Below are positions 20,831 to 30,627 of a stretch of DNA of 64,000 bases, in pieces. Both the position numbers and the translations under genes were made by a program. The DNA comes from Paralithodes platypus. Its lineage: Eukaryota > Arthropoda > Malacostraca > Decapoda > Lithodidae. Where the stretch lies: NCBI GenBank assembly GCA_032716605.1, contig CM064495.1, positions 48,195,413-48,259,412 on the forward strand, written 5' to 3'. Under the pieces are notes generated by a model. It made no database searches. It was given only the letters and a program-made list of their open reading frames with translations, and had not been told where the DNA came from. The first letter of the stretch is position 1, and each line of letters starts with the position of its first letter.

Positions 20831-21297
20831 GTGTGCGAGGCGCCCCTGGACGACCGGGAATGGTGGAGTGTGCTTGACTCAGAAGTGGGCCAGGAGACGC
20901 CCGGGAAGCTTCTGATTCTACAACTTCATTATTCCACCTCCTCAGCGCAGGTTTATTTAAAATCGAAAACGTCCTCTCTCCTCTTGAGCGCTGAGACGCC
21001 CCACTCCAGCTAACAAGGTTTTCGGAAAGATTATTAATGGAATATGTCAAATGATAAGTGACCCTCATCCTCAGGCCCATTTACTGATAATAGACCGCGT
21101 AATGCCAGCGATCCTGTTATCAAATGACTACTTTAGACATTGGCTTTTTGGCGCATCCATCCCCCCAGGGGGTGCATAAAACCGAGGGGGGCGTAGGACC
21201 ACCACCATCACCAGACGGAAGAAGAAGTAGAGGACCAGGAGGGGAAATATCTTTATTATTTTTTAGACACTCTCTTTTCTCCACTCTTCTTTCTTGT

Positions 21298-21329
<32 letters not shown>

Positions 21330-21364
21330 TGCCTGGTGACGAAAGGAGAGCACCGGCGCCACAG
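20831..21364 (+). other. possible 5' exon downstream of the promoter island
   Basis: Non-repetitive DNA runs from the promoter-like island to a consensus donor, CCACAG|GTATGG (GT at 21365-21366). Two short frames exist (20831-21013 and 21124-21339), neither recognisable; the second ends in (TC)n translation. If real, this would be a mostly untranslated first exon. Confidence 0.2.
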
Positions 21365-21403
21365 GTATGGTGGAGGGGCTGCTGCTTCAGGATTAATATG
21401 ATG

Positions 21404-21974
21404 AAAGGCAGTGGTGTCTAGAATGGGTGATCGGGAGAGGAGGAGGAGGAGGAGGTGGTGGTGGTGGTGCGAAGGAATAGTGTAGAGGGATAGGTCGGGA
21501 TTGTGAAGGGGATGGATTCAAAGGATAGGAAGGGAATAAGGAAAGACAAGAGGAATATAAGTGGTCAGGAATACATAAAGGCAGTGGTATCTAGAATGGG
21601 TAATCGGGAGAGGAGGAGGAGGAGGAGGTGGTGCGAAGGACTAATGTAGTGGGATAGGTCGGGATTGTGGAGGGGGTAGATTAATTTGTTTTTAGTTTAA
21701 CCCCATCTATACCGGCGACGTCTTTTTAATTGTATTCTTGCTATATTTAGACGATTTTGTGCAGTTTAAGAAGGATCTGAAACAGTAAAAAGGGTTAAGT
21801 GCGATAGTTCGAAGTATTTTAATTGCAGGAGGCCCTTTTTACGCCGAATAGAATCGTCTAAGAGTAGCCAGAATAAAGTTGAAAGGATGGCGCTGGTACA
21901 GAAGGGGTTAAGTGGGTTCAAAGGATAGGTAGGGAATAAGGAGAGCCAAGAGAAATATATGTAGTCAGGAATAC
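21404..21974 (+). repeat. 173-bp tandem duplication; second copy interrupted by MITE-C
   Basis: AAAGGCAGTGGTGTCTAG at 21404 recurs at 21577, and both copies end in GTGGTCAGGAATAC or GTAGTCAGGAATAC. The second copy is about 225 bases longer because a MITE-C lies inside it, so copy 1 approximates the empty site. Confidence 0.8.
21697..21911. mobile_element. MITE-C complete copy (215 bp)
   Basis: TTAACCCCATCTATACCGGCG and GGCGCTGGTACAGAAGGGGTTAA are the ends. About 14 further bases (ATTTGTTTTTAG) beside it are absent from the uninserted copy, so the event was not a clean insertion or later changes occurred. Confidence 0.92.
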
Positions 21975-22055
21975 TTAGAGGGGGATCACAGGCTTTTGTT
22001 CTCTCTTTCTCTGGCTTGTATCCATTCGGCCCCTTAATAGCCCCACTGTTGGTTA
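21975..22055 (+). mobile_element. MITE-B left-end fragment
   Basis: GGGGGATCACAGGCTTTTGTTC and GGCTTGTATCCATTCGGCCCC match the MITE-B left arm; the remainder is missing. Confidence 0.65.
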
Positions 22056-22116
22056 TTTGTAAACTAAGATCACGAGCCATTATATATAAAAGGCCACGGA
22101 TTTCTTAGGTCCATAG

Positions 22117-22515
22117 TTAAGGGGAGATGGGCCATTGTTTTGTTCTATTAGTTCATTTATTCTTTATTTCTTAGTTTCCTCGCTAGACCTCCATCAAGCT
22201 TAGAAAAACACCTCCTAGAAGAATTAGACCTAGACCCTCCTTCAAGATATATTTGTACATATTTTGGTAGTCAATCTTTTCCTGGCGAGCTATAGCGAGC
22301 TAGCACTTTATGGAGACATCCGGCTTCGCCGGAGAAATTTAGCCAGCTGTCTAACTCATTATCTAAAATATGGTAGCTCGCTATCGCTACCCAAGTATAA
22401 ATCGACACCTGGATGAGGATACACGTCTTAAAACAGTAGGCTGAATGGGGCCGAATGGATACAAGCCAAAGAGAGAGGGAGAGAAAGAGAAAAAAAGCGA
22501 GGTGGGCTCCCTTAA
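22117..22515. mobile_element. chimeric MITE-A/MITE-B element
   Basis: The left part from TTAA 22117 is inverted MITE-A (CTAGACCTCCATCAAGCTTAG, CCTCCTTCAAGATATATTTG). At about 22265-22272 it switches to MITE-B (TCAATCTTTTCCTGGCGAGC, CCGGCTTCGCCGGAG, the GGATACAAGCC arm) and ends in GCTCCCTTAA. Both outer ends are TTAA, so the chimera looks like a mobilisable unit. Confidence 0.85.
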
Positions 22516-22730
22516 TCTCACTAAGGCGTTTAACTGGGTGCATCGGAAGTCACCATTCAGTCAATGGTTGATGTTTTTATTTTGTATTATTATTATTTTT
22601 TGTTTTTTGTGGGGTTTTTTTTTTTGTTTTTTGTTTTTTTGGGGGGGGGAAACCGAAATAATTCCGATATCAACATATATGGACAGTCGTGAACAGTAAT
22701 AAGTATACACGCATTTGAATACTTAAGCCT
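22516..22730. other. T/G-rich spacer
   Basis: Holds a TTTTTTTGTTTTTTG run; no gene was seen. Confidence 0.5.
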
Positions 22731-23092
22731 TTAAGGGAGCCCACCTCGCTTTTTTGTTCTCTTTCTCTCCCTCTCTCTTTGGCTTGTATCCATTTGGCTC
22801 CATTCAGCCTACTTTTTTAAGACTTTACCCCGATCCAGGTATCAATATTTTCCTGGTGAGCAGTAGCGAGCCAGCACATATATATTTTTGTTTTGACAGC
22901 AAGCTAAATTTGTACATTTTTCGATAGAAAAATGTCTCCGGCGAAGCCAGATTTCTCCATACAATGGAATAAATCGACACCTGGATGGGGATAAACGTCT
23001 TAAAACAGTTAGCTGAATGGGGCCGAATGGATACAAGCCAGGGAAAGAGAGCAAAGGAGAAAAAGATAAACAAAGCAGGTGACCCCCCTTAA
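22731..23092 (-). mobile_element. MITE-B copy with right-core deletion
   Basis: TTAA occurs at 22731-22734 and 23089-23092. The segment after CATACAATG lacks the second GGCTCGCTATCGCTCGCCAGG, going straight to AATAAATCGACACC. Confidence 0.9.
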
Positions 23093-23132
23093 AGGTAAAT
23101 TCTGAAGCATCTGGGATATACTGTACTATCGC

Positions 23133-23300
23133 TGTTTATATGGTGTAATGGTTAGAGTGTTTATATGGTGTAATGGTTAGTGTGTTTATAATCTGTGTGT
23201 GGTAACCCAGGTTCGAATCTCGGTGGATCACATGCTTTCATTAATTTCGTTGGGAAGTGTGTGGTGTTGGAGTGAAATTAATAATATAGATTATATATTA
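23133..23300 (+). mobile_element. tRNA-derived SINE with duplicated head
   Basis: TGGTGTAATGGTTAG (A-box region) occurs twice, 25 bases apart. GGTTCGAATCTC is the B box. The body GATCACATGCTTTCATTAAT…GTGAAATTAATAATATAG matches the minus-strand SINE at 42842, giving a two-copy family in the window. Confidence 0.8.
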
Positions 23301-23780
23301 AAAAGCATTGCATTGTATCGTCTGGGTTCGATACAAATTCAAATGGATATGTACACTCACAACCGTACAATAAGCTGTGGGCTCAGCATTCCCCGACTAA
23401 GTTATCTTTAGCATATACTGCTTTCCGCAATCCTTTGTCATCCGTCGTTGCTCTTGCTCAAATATCCTATTCAACTTTTAACAAAAGCCGTCTCAGAATT
23501 CACTAACTTCCCTCGCATCCAAGTAGCTCAAATTCGTTGTGGAAAATGTAGAACCTTATTATCTTGTAAATTCTGCTGCTTAAATATTTTGTTCGTCACT
23601 TCATTTATTTCGCCTTTCTAGATATATCTGTTTATATCTTCCAGTATCATTTCCGTGTTCTAATCATGGGTTTATCGCTTTCTATACTTACATGACATAA
23701 TGTTGTGTATAATGGTCTTACCTTTTGTCCAATGCTCCCCCCTCATCTCCCTCCATCTCCTCTTATAATACAACAAAGCG
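23301..23780. other. unique sequence, nothing recognised
   Basis: Mixed AT-rich DNA without a convincing frame or repeat. Confidence 0.5.
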
Positions 23781-23786
23781 AGCCTA

Positions 23787-23895
23787 TAGTCAATTCACTA
23801 TGACGAGGCAAGGAATCGCGACTCCCAACCTCTTATGACTTGAAAGGGACTTGAGCAATCGAGCTGACATTTCTACCATTTAGGCAGAGTCAAAT
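23787..23895. mobile_element. MITE-D left-half remnant
   Basis: TATAGTCAATTCACTATGACGAGG, GACTCCCAACCTCTTATGACT and GACATTTCTACCATTTAGGCAG follow the MITE-D left arm with many changes. Confidence 0.5.
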
Positions 23896-23945
23896 AGGGA
23901 GCAAACTAACCCCCCCCTCACCCTCCCTCCCTCCCTCCCTCTCCC

Positions 23946-24160
23946 TTAACCCCTTCTGTACCGGTGCCGTCATTTTAACTTTATTCTGGCTACTATTAGA
24001 CGACATTACTCAGTCTAAAGAGGCCCACCAGCAATTAACAGGCTTCGAACTTTTTCACTTAACCCTTTTTGCTGCCTCAGATCCTTCTTAAACTGCACAA
24101 AATCGTCTAAATATACCAAGAATAAAATGACAAAGGCGTCACCGGTACAGAAGGGGTTAA
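23946..24160. mobile_element. MITE-C complete copy (215 bp)
   Basis: TTAACCCCTTCTGTACCGGTG pairs with CACCGGTACAGAAGGGGTTAA; this is among the least diverged copies. It is preceded by (CCCT)n. Confidence 0.95.
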
Positions 24161-24368
24161 CCTCGTCCAGATGCACTTACTGTGGCACTCATATCCATTG
24201 ATGTGCACGTTGGAACCTATGATGGGTGATATACACAGCCTGGTACACAGGGGCCACCGCATATTATCCAAGTTATCACAGCTTACCTTCTCTTAATGGG
24301 GAGGTGCTGTACATGCGATTATATACCGGTAGTATGTCAATTATACAATTATATGACCTACCCAGTAC

Positions 24369-24590
24369 GATAACCCCTTGAGGATATGACACGTTTTAGC
24401 AGTTTATTCTGCTATCATTACACGATTTATACAGCTTAGGAAGGGTCTGTGGGAATGGAAAGGGTAAATACCATCTCAATTAACCCTCTGACTTCCATAT
24501 ACCCTTCCTAATCTGAATAAAATCGTCTAATAATAGCCAGAAAACCGAGAAGAGGTGCATCATCCATCCTCAGAGGGATAATATCTTTGT
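24369..24590. mobile_element. diverged MITE-C-like copy
   Basis: AACCCCTTGAGGATATGAC, ATACAGCTTAGGAAGGGTCTG and CCTTCCTAATCTGAATAAAATCGTC form the arms. The ends are eroded. Confidence 0.55.
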
Positions 24591-24814
24591 TCAGTTTATT
24601 CTGGCTAATCCAAGGTTGAAAGTCTAATAGTCCAAGGCTATTATTGTCTCAATTAGCAGTTTCAAATTGTGATTATTGTATTTAGTGTCCAGCTACGGTT
24701 AAATGAGTTTATGTTGCTTAGGAGAGCTGGTCGTAGCTACAGGACGAGTGGTCAAGTTTATGTAATGCTTCGTCCTACTTTAATCTATTACCTAGCCTAG
24801 GATATTTTTTTCTT

Positions 24815-27380
24815 ATTTGTATGAAGGAAACCAAAGATAACAAGTGTCTTCCTTGAAGTTGCCAGAGTGAACGAGAGCCAAATTCGAGGTACGTTTGAGT
24901 CAACATTTCTGGACACACGAAGCTTGCAGCAGTTAAAGTCGTAGGATGAGGAAAAGAAATGTTAAGAGAGAGAGTGCCAGAGCTTACTTGTTGAGTAGTA
25001 GAAAGACTGGGGAAATCGGTTCACTCTTGGGTTAGATAGTTGGACAGAATTGGGGTGGGAATGTGTTGAAAGGCGGGTGCCCCCTACTCTCCATCATCTC
25101 CATAGAGCCATCAGAAAATGAGTGGATAGGACTACAGGTACAGTTGAGAAGATCATTAATGAATATTAGAAAGAGAACTGGAGACAGGACAGAGTCCTGA
25201 GGAAGTGAGCGATGGCCATCCACAACTGCAGCTATGGAACGGCCAGAAAGGAAATTTGAGATAAGTCACAGATAAAGGGATAGAGAGCGAAGGAGGGAAG
25301 TTTAGAAATTAAAGATTATTTACAGACTCTATCAAAGGCTTTCGATATGTCTAGCGCAATAAAATGGGTGTCACCAAAGTCCCGAAAGGAGGAAGACCAT
25401 GAGTTAGTAAGATAAGAAAGAAGATCACCAGTAGAGTGGCCCTTACGGAAGCCATACTGGTAATCTGAAAGTAGATTATGGAAAAACAAATTCTTAAGAA
25501 ATTATGAATTAGGAATAGACTAAAAAACTTTAGAGATGCAAGAAATGAGAGCAATTGGACGATAGTTTTAGAGGGTTGAGAGCCGTCAAATTTCGTTAGG
25601 ACAGCTTGAATGAGAGCAAATTTCTAGCAAAAAGGGAAGATGTTAGAGGAAAGACATAGACGAAAGAGTTTGCCTAGGCAGGAAGTCAGTATGAAAGAAC
25701 AGTTTTTGAGTACAACAGGAGGAACACCATCCGGTCCATACGCCTTCTTAGTATTAAAGCCCAGAGAGGGCAGAAAGTACATGGTTTGAAGAGATAAGGA
25801 TATTTGGCATAAGTAAGTGAGATGTGGGTGCAGAAGGAAGAACAGCACTGGAATCATCCAAGATGCAGTTTTCAGTGAAAGTTTGAGTGAAGAGTTCAGC
25901 TTTGTTAGAGGAAGACGTGACAGTGGTGCCGTCAGAGTGGCAAAGAATAGAGAAAGACGAGGAAGTAAAATTGTTGAAGAGGTTTCTGGCTAGATGCCAG
26001 AAGGCTTAGGAAGAGCTAGAGTTAGAAAGTTCAGAACATATATTATTGAGCAAAGAGATTTTGCGAGTCAAAGAGCAGATTTAGCTTAATTCCAGGCTGA
26101 AACAGATAAAGTACGAGATTCTTGAGTTTGTAGGTGACGGTACAGTTTGAATGATTCCTTCTTATTGTGGACAGCAGTGAACAGGCGTTAGTAAACCAAG
26201 ATTATTTTGCATAAGACTGAGAGAAAGAAAATTAAATGTATGCCTCCATGCCCGAGATTAGTACCTCAGTGATACGTTCAGGACACTACGAGGGTCCCCG
26301 GCCACGGAAGCAAAATTAATTCCATGTGAAATCAAAGAAGTACTGCCAAAGAGCCTCCCAGTAGGCAGCGCCGAAGTGCGAAAAGCGCAGCTAGCTGGGA
26401 GGGTCGGATGGCCATACTGGAGAGATAGGACAGGTAACAAAGATAAGGTTGGTTGTGTTGTGATGGAGAGAAAAGGTTTACAGTGTAAGGAGAAGGATTA
26501 GAGGTTAGAAATAAGTCAAGGATGTTTGGCCGATCTCCTATAGTCTATTCGCTGTAAGTAGGCGAGAAATCATGACCTCTAACCTCTGTAACTAAAAAAC
26601 GACTAGAGTAATTGAGCTAATATTTCTAGCATTTGGGAAGAGTCAGTCAAGGAATAGATGTGGAAATTTACAGCCAATTTGCTCTAGCCCTTCTTGAGTT
26701 AGAGAGGATAGAGGTCATGATTTCTCGCCTACTTACAGTGAATATACTATAGGTGTGCAGGGATACTAGTAGGGTGCCGGACTAACTGCTTTAGGTTATT
26801 TAGGATAGAAAAGATGTAGGCTTGTTCACCAGGTTGATCAGTTAAATGAGAGGAGAGTCATTGGCAGTGGAGAACATTGAAATCTCCTAAGATGGAGATT
26901 TCAGTGACATGAGAGGTTGATAGAATGTGTTCCAATTTAGAGTTTAGATAATCAAAGAACACAGGAAAGTCAGTGGAATTATGGGATAGGTAGACAGCAC
27001 AGATATATTGTTCAAAAGTGAAAGAAGAGTTTGAGCCATAGTGTTGAGAAGGGTCGAAGTCATGATCACTAGAGTTTGTCGTGCACCTACACACAACATC
27101 CATCAAGGATAGATAAATTAGGAAGATACAGAGATGGGGATGCTGGTAATTGTTTCAGACACCTGAGTTTTGATTAGGAAAAGAAGATCAGGTTTGTTGG
27201 AGGAGAGGTGTGTTCACCAAAATTAAAGTTAGAGGAAAGGCCGCGGATGTTTTAATAATTGATAGTAGAGGGCCAGGCTGTGATCCAGAGCATTTTGATG
27301 GGTCGACTTGAGAAGGGTGCTTAACTTTGGGGGTATTTATGGGTACCCACCCCCCCCCCCGTAGAGACTCCGAGGCATGG
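24815..27380 (-). pseudogene. LINE-2 non-LTR retrotransposon, decayed, interrupted by MITE-D
   Basis: Read on the minus strand. The endonuclease domain begins about 27106 and includes HVTEISILGDFNV, followed by ILNNLKQLVRHPTSIPAHL and, across the MITE-D insertion, GDRPNILDLFLT. A linker region follows, then KKAYGPDGVPPVVLKNC (25857-25700), KLFRLCLSS, a degraded palm near 25550-25351 (DLLSYL, alanine/aspartate motif region), and SLPQDSVLSPVLFLIFINDLLNC (25223 onward). The catalytic YADD region is deleted after HSFSDGS. A C-terminal remnant (SFVCPEML, YLEFGSRSLW) runs to about 24815. Several frameshifts and stops make it dead. Jockey-type or related clade is likely but not decidable by eye. Confidence 0.8.
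26541..26749. mobile_element. MITE-D complete copy inside LINE-2 (209 bp)
   Basis: It begins TAGTCTATTCGCTGTAAGTAGG, ends inverted as CTTACAGTGAATATACTA, and is flanked by TA at 26539-26540 and 26750-26751. Removing the element plus one TA restores an open LINE-2 reading frame across the site, which demonstrates both boundaries and the 2-bp TA target duplication. A TA duplication is characteristic of Tc1/mariner-type elements. Confidence 0.95.
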
Positions 27381-27914
27381 TTAATTGTGTCGTCATATTT
27401 AAATATATTTGTTTGTATATTGGAAAGAAGTGTGATGTATATGTTTAACGTAGTGAAATAAAGAGGAGGAGGTGGTGTTTGTGAGAGCTAGCTGGATTAC
27501 TCTCTGTGTAGGTGAGGTACAAACAGAAACAGTAAGGGAAGCCAGACAAATGAAACAGGAGTTCCAGTAACTCCTTATCACATGCCCATGAGTCCTCCCC
27601 TGGGTATTGCCCTGCTCGATTGGTGTCTACAATATCCTGAATATATGCTGTGACCATACGACCTGTTCCCAAAAATATTTTACAAACAAATTATAAATTC
27701 ATAGGTTTCTCTACCTGCCTTCCCCACTATCGCATCACACTGTAAAATTGTAACCTTAAATTTAGCAAAAGTAAAACACGTATTAAGTGTTTCTATCGTT
27801 TTTGTGTTATAATATAAATAAATAAATCTAAAAACTGTTTATGCATACCATTTGTGTTACAATTAAGTGCAGGTAATTATAAGTATCAATAAACGCACCC
27901 CTACCAACCATATC
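27381..27914 (-). other. possible LINE-2 5' region
   Basis: A minus-strand frame (27672-27445) of non-repetitive composition with QDIVDTNRAGQYPGEDSWAC and HLSGFPYCFCLYL lies upstream of the LINE-2 endonuclease. It may be 5' LINE-2 sequence or unrelated. Bases 27673-27914 are AT-rich with nothing recognised. Confidence 0.3.
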
Positions 27915-28285
27915 TTAAGGGGGGTCATCGGCTTTTTTTCTTTCTCCTTTTCTCTCTTTCTCTGGCTTGTATTCATTCGGCCCCATTCAGCCAACTGTTT
28001 TAGGACGTTTATCCCCATCCAGGTGTCGATATCTTCCTGGCGAGCGATAGCGAGCCAGCATTGTATGGAGAAATCCGGCTTCGCCGGAGAAATTTTTCTA
28101 TCGAAAAATGTACAAATTTAGCTTGCTTTCAAAACAAAAATGTATATATGCTGGTTCGCTACCGCTCACCAGGAAAATATTGACACCTAGATGGGGATAA
28201 ACGTCTTAAAACAGTAGGTTGAATGGGGCCGAATGTATACAAGCCAAAGAGAGAGGGAGAGAAAGAGAGAAAAAAAACGAGGTGA
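27915..28285 (+). mobile_element. MITE-B copy, right TTAA lost
   Basis: TTAA at 27915-27918 and GGGGGGTCATCGG start the element. CCGGCTTCGCCGG and TTTTTCTATCGAAAAATG are perfect. The right end stops at AAAACGAGGTGATAAG. Confidence 0.9.
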
Positions 28286-28990
28286 TAAGTGTCTGCATTC
28301 CCTGCCTGCTTCCCCTGCTCTATCACATCAGCAGGCCGCCCGTGGTAGGAGTAGCGGGAGATGTAAGCAGGTGATTTTGGCAAACCATTGAAAGGCGGCT
28401 CAGCGGAGGGAGCTACTAAAAAATTCATGGATCTGATAAGGAGGAGGATGCTTGAGAAGGAAGCTTAGTGGGAGCAGTGCCCTTAGCCCCACTTCATCAT
28501 TTCAGACCGACAAACAGGTGTATGTGTGTATGTGTGTGTGTGTGTGTGAGAGAGAGAGAAAGTATGTGTAACTATGACAGTGTGTGGTGGTTGTGGTAGT
28601 AGTGGTTGTGTTTGTGTGCGTGTGTGTGTGTGTAACTATGAGAGTGTGTGGAACTATGAGAGTGTGTGGTGGTTGTGGTAGAAGTGGTCGTGTTTGTGTG
28701 TGTGTGTGTGTTTGTGTTTGTTAGTGTGTAAAGGGGATTGATGCGGGCTATGCTCGTGTAGTTGTGGTGTCTGTGTAAAAATGTGTGTATGAGAGTGTGT
28801 TTATGTCTAGCAATCTATACTTATGCGTGGGTGGGTGTGTGTGTGTGTGTGTGTGTGTGGTTGTGGTAGAAGAGGACGTGTTTGTGGTGTGATTTTACCG
28901 ATGGTTTATTTACATTGTTGCTTGGTGGTGTGGCAGTGTGATGGCTGCGGTGGTAGTTAGATAGGTTGTGGGGAGATTTCCACTTGAGAT
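28286..28990. repeat. GT-rich microsatellite field with internal duplications
   Basis: (GT)n runs alternate with GTGTGTGGTGGTTGTGGTAG, present at about 28580, 28660 and 28850. Nothing coding. Confidence 0.7.
28438..28530 (+). repeat. dispersed ~95-bp repeat, copy 1
   Basis: AAGGAGGAGGATGCTTGAGA, GGGAGCAGTGCCCTTAGCCCC and CATCATTTCAGACCGACAAAC recur at 29664-29745 with changes. Both copies end at a (GT)n run, as if the GT array were the element tail. Confidence 0.7.
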
Positions 28991-28992
28991 AT

Positions 28993-29138
28993 TTTTGTCT
29001 GGACTCCTTTCTCCCTCATGTTTAGCCCCATTGCTTTTGAGATTTTAAGACGTTCGACTCATTAGTTTGGCGATTTTAATATATAAACATAGCTAGAATA
29101 AAATTAAATAGACATTCTGCCGGTACGAAAGAGATTAA
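28993..29138. mobile_element. MITE-A fragment joined to MITE-C right end
   Basis: 28993-29076 is MITE-A (CCTTTCTCCCTCATGTTTAG to GTTTGGCGATTTTA). It is followed directly by a MITE-C right arm (AAACATAGCTAGAATAAAATTAAATAGACATTCTGCCGGTAC) ending at TTAA 29135. Confidence 0.7.
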
Positions 29139-29344
29139 CCCGTAAAGTACCGGCGACGTCCTTTGCTTTATATTCTGGGAATGATTAGACATCTTGATTG
29201 AGCTTCGGAATGACCTCTACCAATATTAATGCTTCAAACTATCTCAACCAACCCTATAGAACTACCACAGATCCTTCCTCACCTGCATAATATCGCCTAA
29301 ATGTAGCTAGAAAATAATATAACACAATATACTCAAAGGGTTAA
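29135..29344. mobile_element. MITE-C complete copy (subfamily 2)
   Basis: It starts TTAACCCGTAAAGTACCGGCG and ends ACTCAAAGGGTTAA. It shares its first TTAA with the preceding MITE-C fragment. Confidence 0.88.
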
Positions 29345-29422
29345 TGTGGTATTGGTTGGCAGTGTTGTATAATAATGTTATGGTTTTGGTGGTTTGACTT
29401 AGTGATAATAAGGAAGACATCA

Positions 29423-29649
29423 AATTGCCGACTTGCGAGTTTCGTTCTATAAGGAAGTTGGAGCTGTAGACAACGATATTTAACAGAATTTACAGGTAAA
29501 ATACGGTCGTAGTACATTTATAAATACATAAAACCCAATTCAACATACCATTTATCCATCAGAAACGTACATTATTATTGCGTTTCTGTTTAATATCGAT
29601 GTTCACGGCTCCAACTTCCTTATAGCCTGAAACTCGCAAGTGGTCAATT
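29423..29649. mobile_element. MITE-E complete copy (227 bp)
   Basis: AATT-bounded: AATTGCCGACTTGCGAGTTTC to GAAACTCGCAAGTGGTCAATT. It is very close in sequence to the copy at 45843, including the AT-rich interior. Confidence 0.92.
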
Positions 29650-29663
29650 GGTGGGTGTGAGAA

Positions 29664-29743
29664 GGAGGAGGATGTTTGAGAGAGTGAGCTTAGAGGGAGT
29701 AGTGCCCTCAACTCCTCTTTATCATTTCAGACTCACAAACTGG

Positions 29744-29745
<2 letters not shown>
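29664..29745 (+). repeat. dispersed ~95-bp repeat, copy 2
   Basis: Homologue of 28438-28530, ending TTATCATTTCAGACTCACAAAC and leading into (GT)n at 29747-29801. Confidence 0.7.

Positions 29746-29746
<1 letters not shown>

Positions 29747-29801
<55 letters not shown>
29747..29801. repeat. (GT)n microsatellite
   Basis: About 27 GT units. Confidence 0.97.
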
Positions 29802-29806
<5 letters not shown>

Positions 29807-30039
29807 CAGTTACTCAGTTACTTGTTCGTCAAGGGGAATCCACGCAATGCGAGCTAAGCTCATTATTATCGCGCCTCCTTAACTGGGAATGTATTGCGTG
29901 AAATGCATGTTAAGTGTTTTATGTACTGTTGGAATGGCTGTGGATGTGTGTGTAGTCTGTATTTTAGCCAATTGGCGACATCGGAAACGAAGGCTTAGGG
30001 TGGATCTGTATGGTACCATTCTCACTATAGACGGTACCG

Positions 30040-30289
30040 TCTCGCCCGAAGGCTTAGGTAGCCATCAGCTTAGGTGAACCATATGATACCCATCTCGCCT
30101 TGTACCATTTTTGCCAACCCCAGATGGGACGTCACAACGTCGTCCACTTATTCCAGGTACCTATTTACAGCTAGGTGAACTGAGGCTAACACATGAAAGG
30201 AGACAAGCCCAATTTGTCTCCGCCCGGCCGGGGATTGAACCCCCGACCCCTCGTGTGTGAGACGAGAGCTCTACCTACTAGGCTACGGG

Positions 30290-30291
<2 letters not shown>
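30040..30291 (-). mobile_element. tRNA-Val(CAC)-like SINE
   Basis: The minus-strand head (30291-30222) still folds as a tRNA: A box TAGCCTAGTAGG, anticodon stem CTCGT/ACGAG with loop CTCACAC (T33 present, anticodon CAC), T stem CGGGG/CCCCG with loop GTTCAAT, and a mostly paired acceptor stem (GCCCG/CGGGC). A non-tRNA body follows, with CACCTAGCTGTAAATAGGTACC and GACGTCCCATCTGGGG, to about 30040 or beyond. A body is not expected of a functional tRNA gene, so I call it a SINE. It sits at the edge of a (GT)n run. Confidence 0.8.

Positions 30292-30343
<52 letters not shown>
30291..30343. repeat. (GT)n microsatellite
   Basis: About 26 GT units immediately beside the SINE head. Confidence 0.97.
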
Positions 30344-30627
30344 TGGATAGGATAAATTGATGAGTTGATATTAGTCGTGGTGGGCTAGGATTGTATGTTT
30401 ATGTAGGTGCTTAGCAGTGGTGTGGGATTGTGATGGTAGTAGTGGTGGTGGTTTACGAGACTGTGGTGGTGGAGGGGTTGTATAGTATCTTCAGAAAAAT
30501 AGGAAAAGTAGATTGTAGATACGAGGTGCCGTTGTAAAGGCTTATCCCTCAATACCGTCACCTGACCTGAACTGACCTGACCTGATGGTAGCAGTGGGAG
30601 GTGAATAGTAAATAAGACCCGTGAGAA

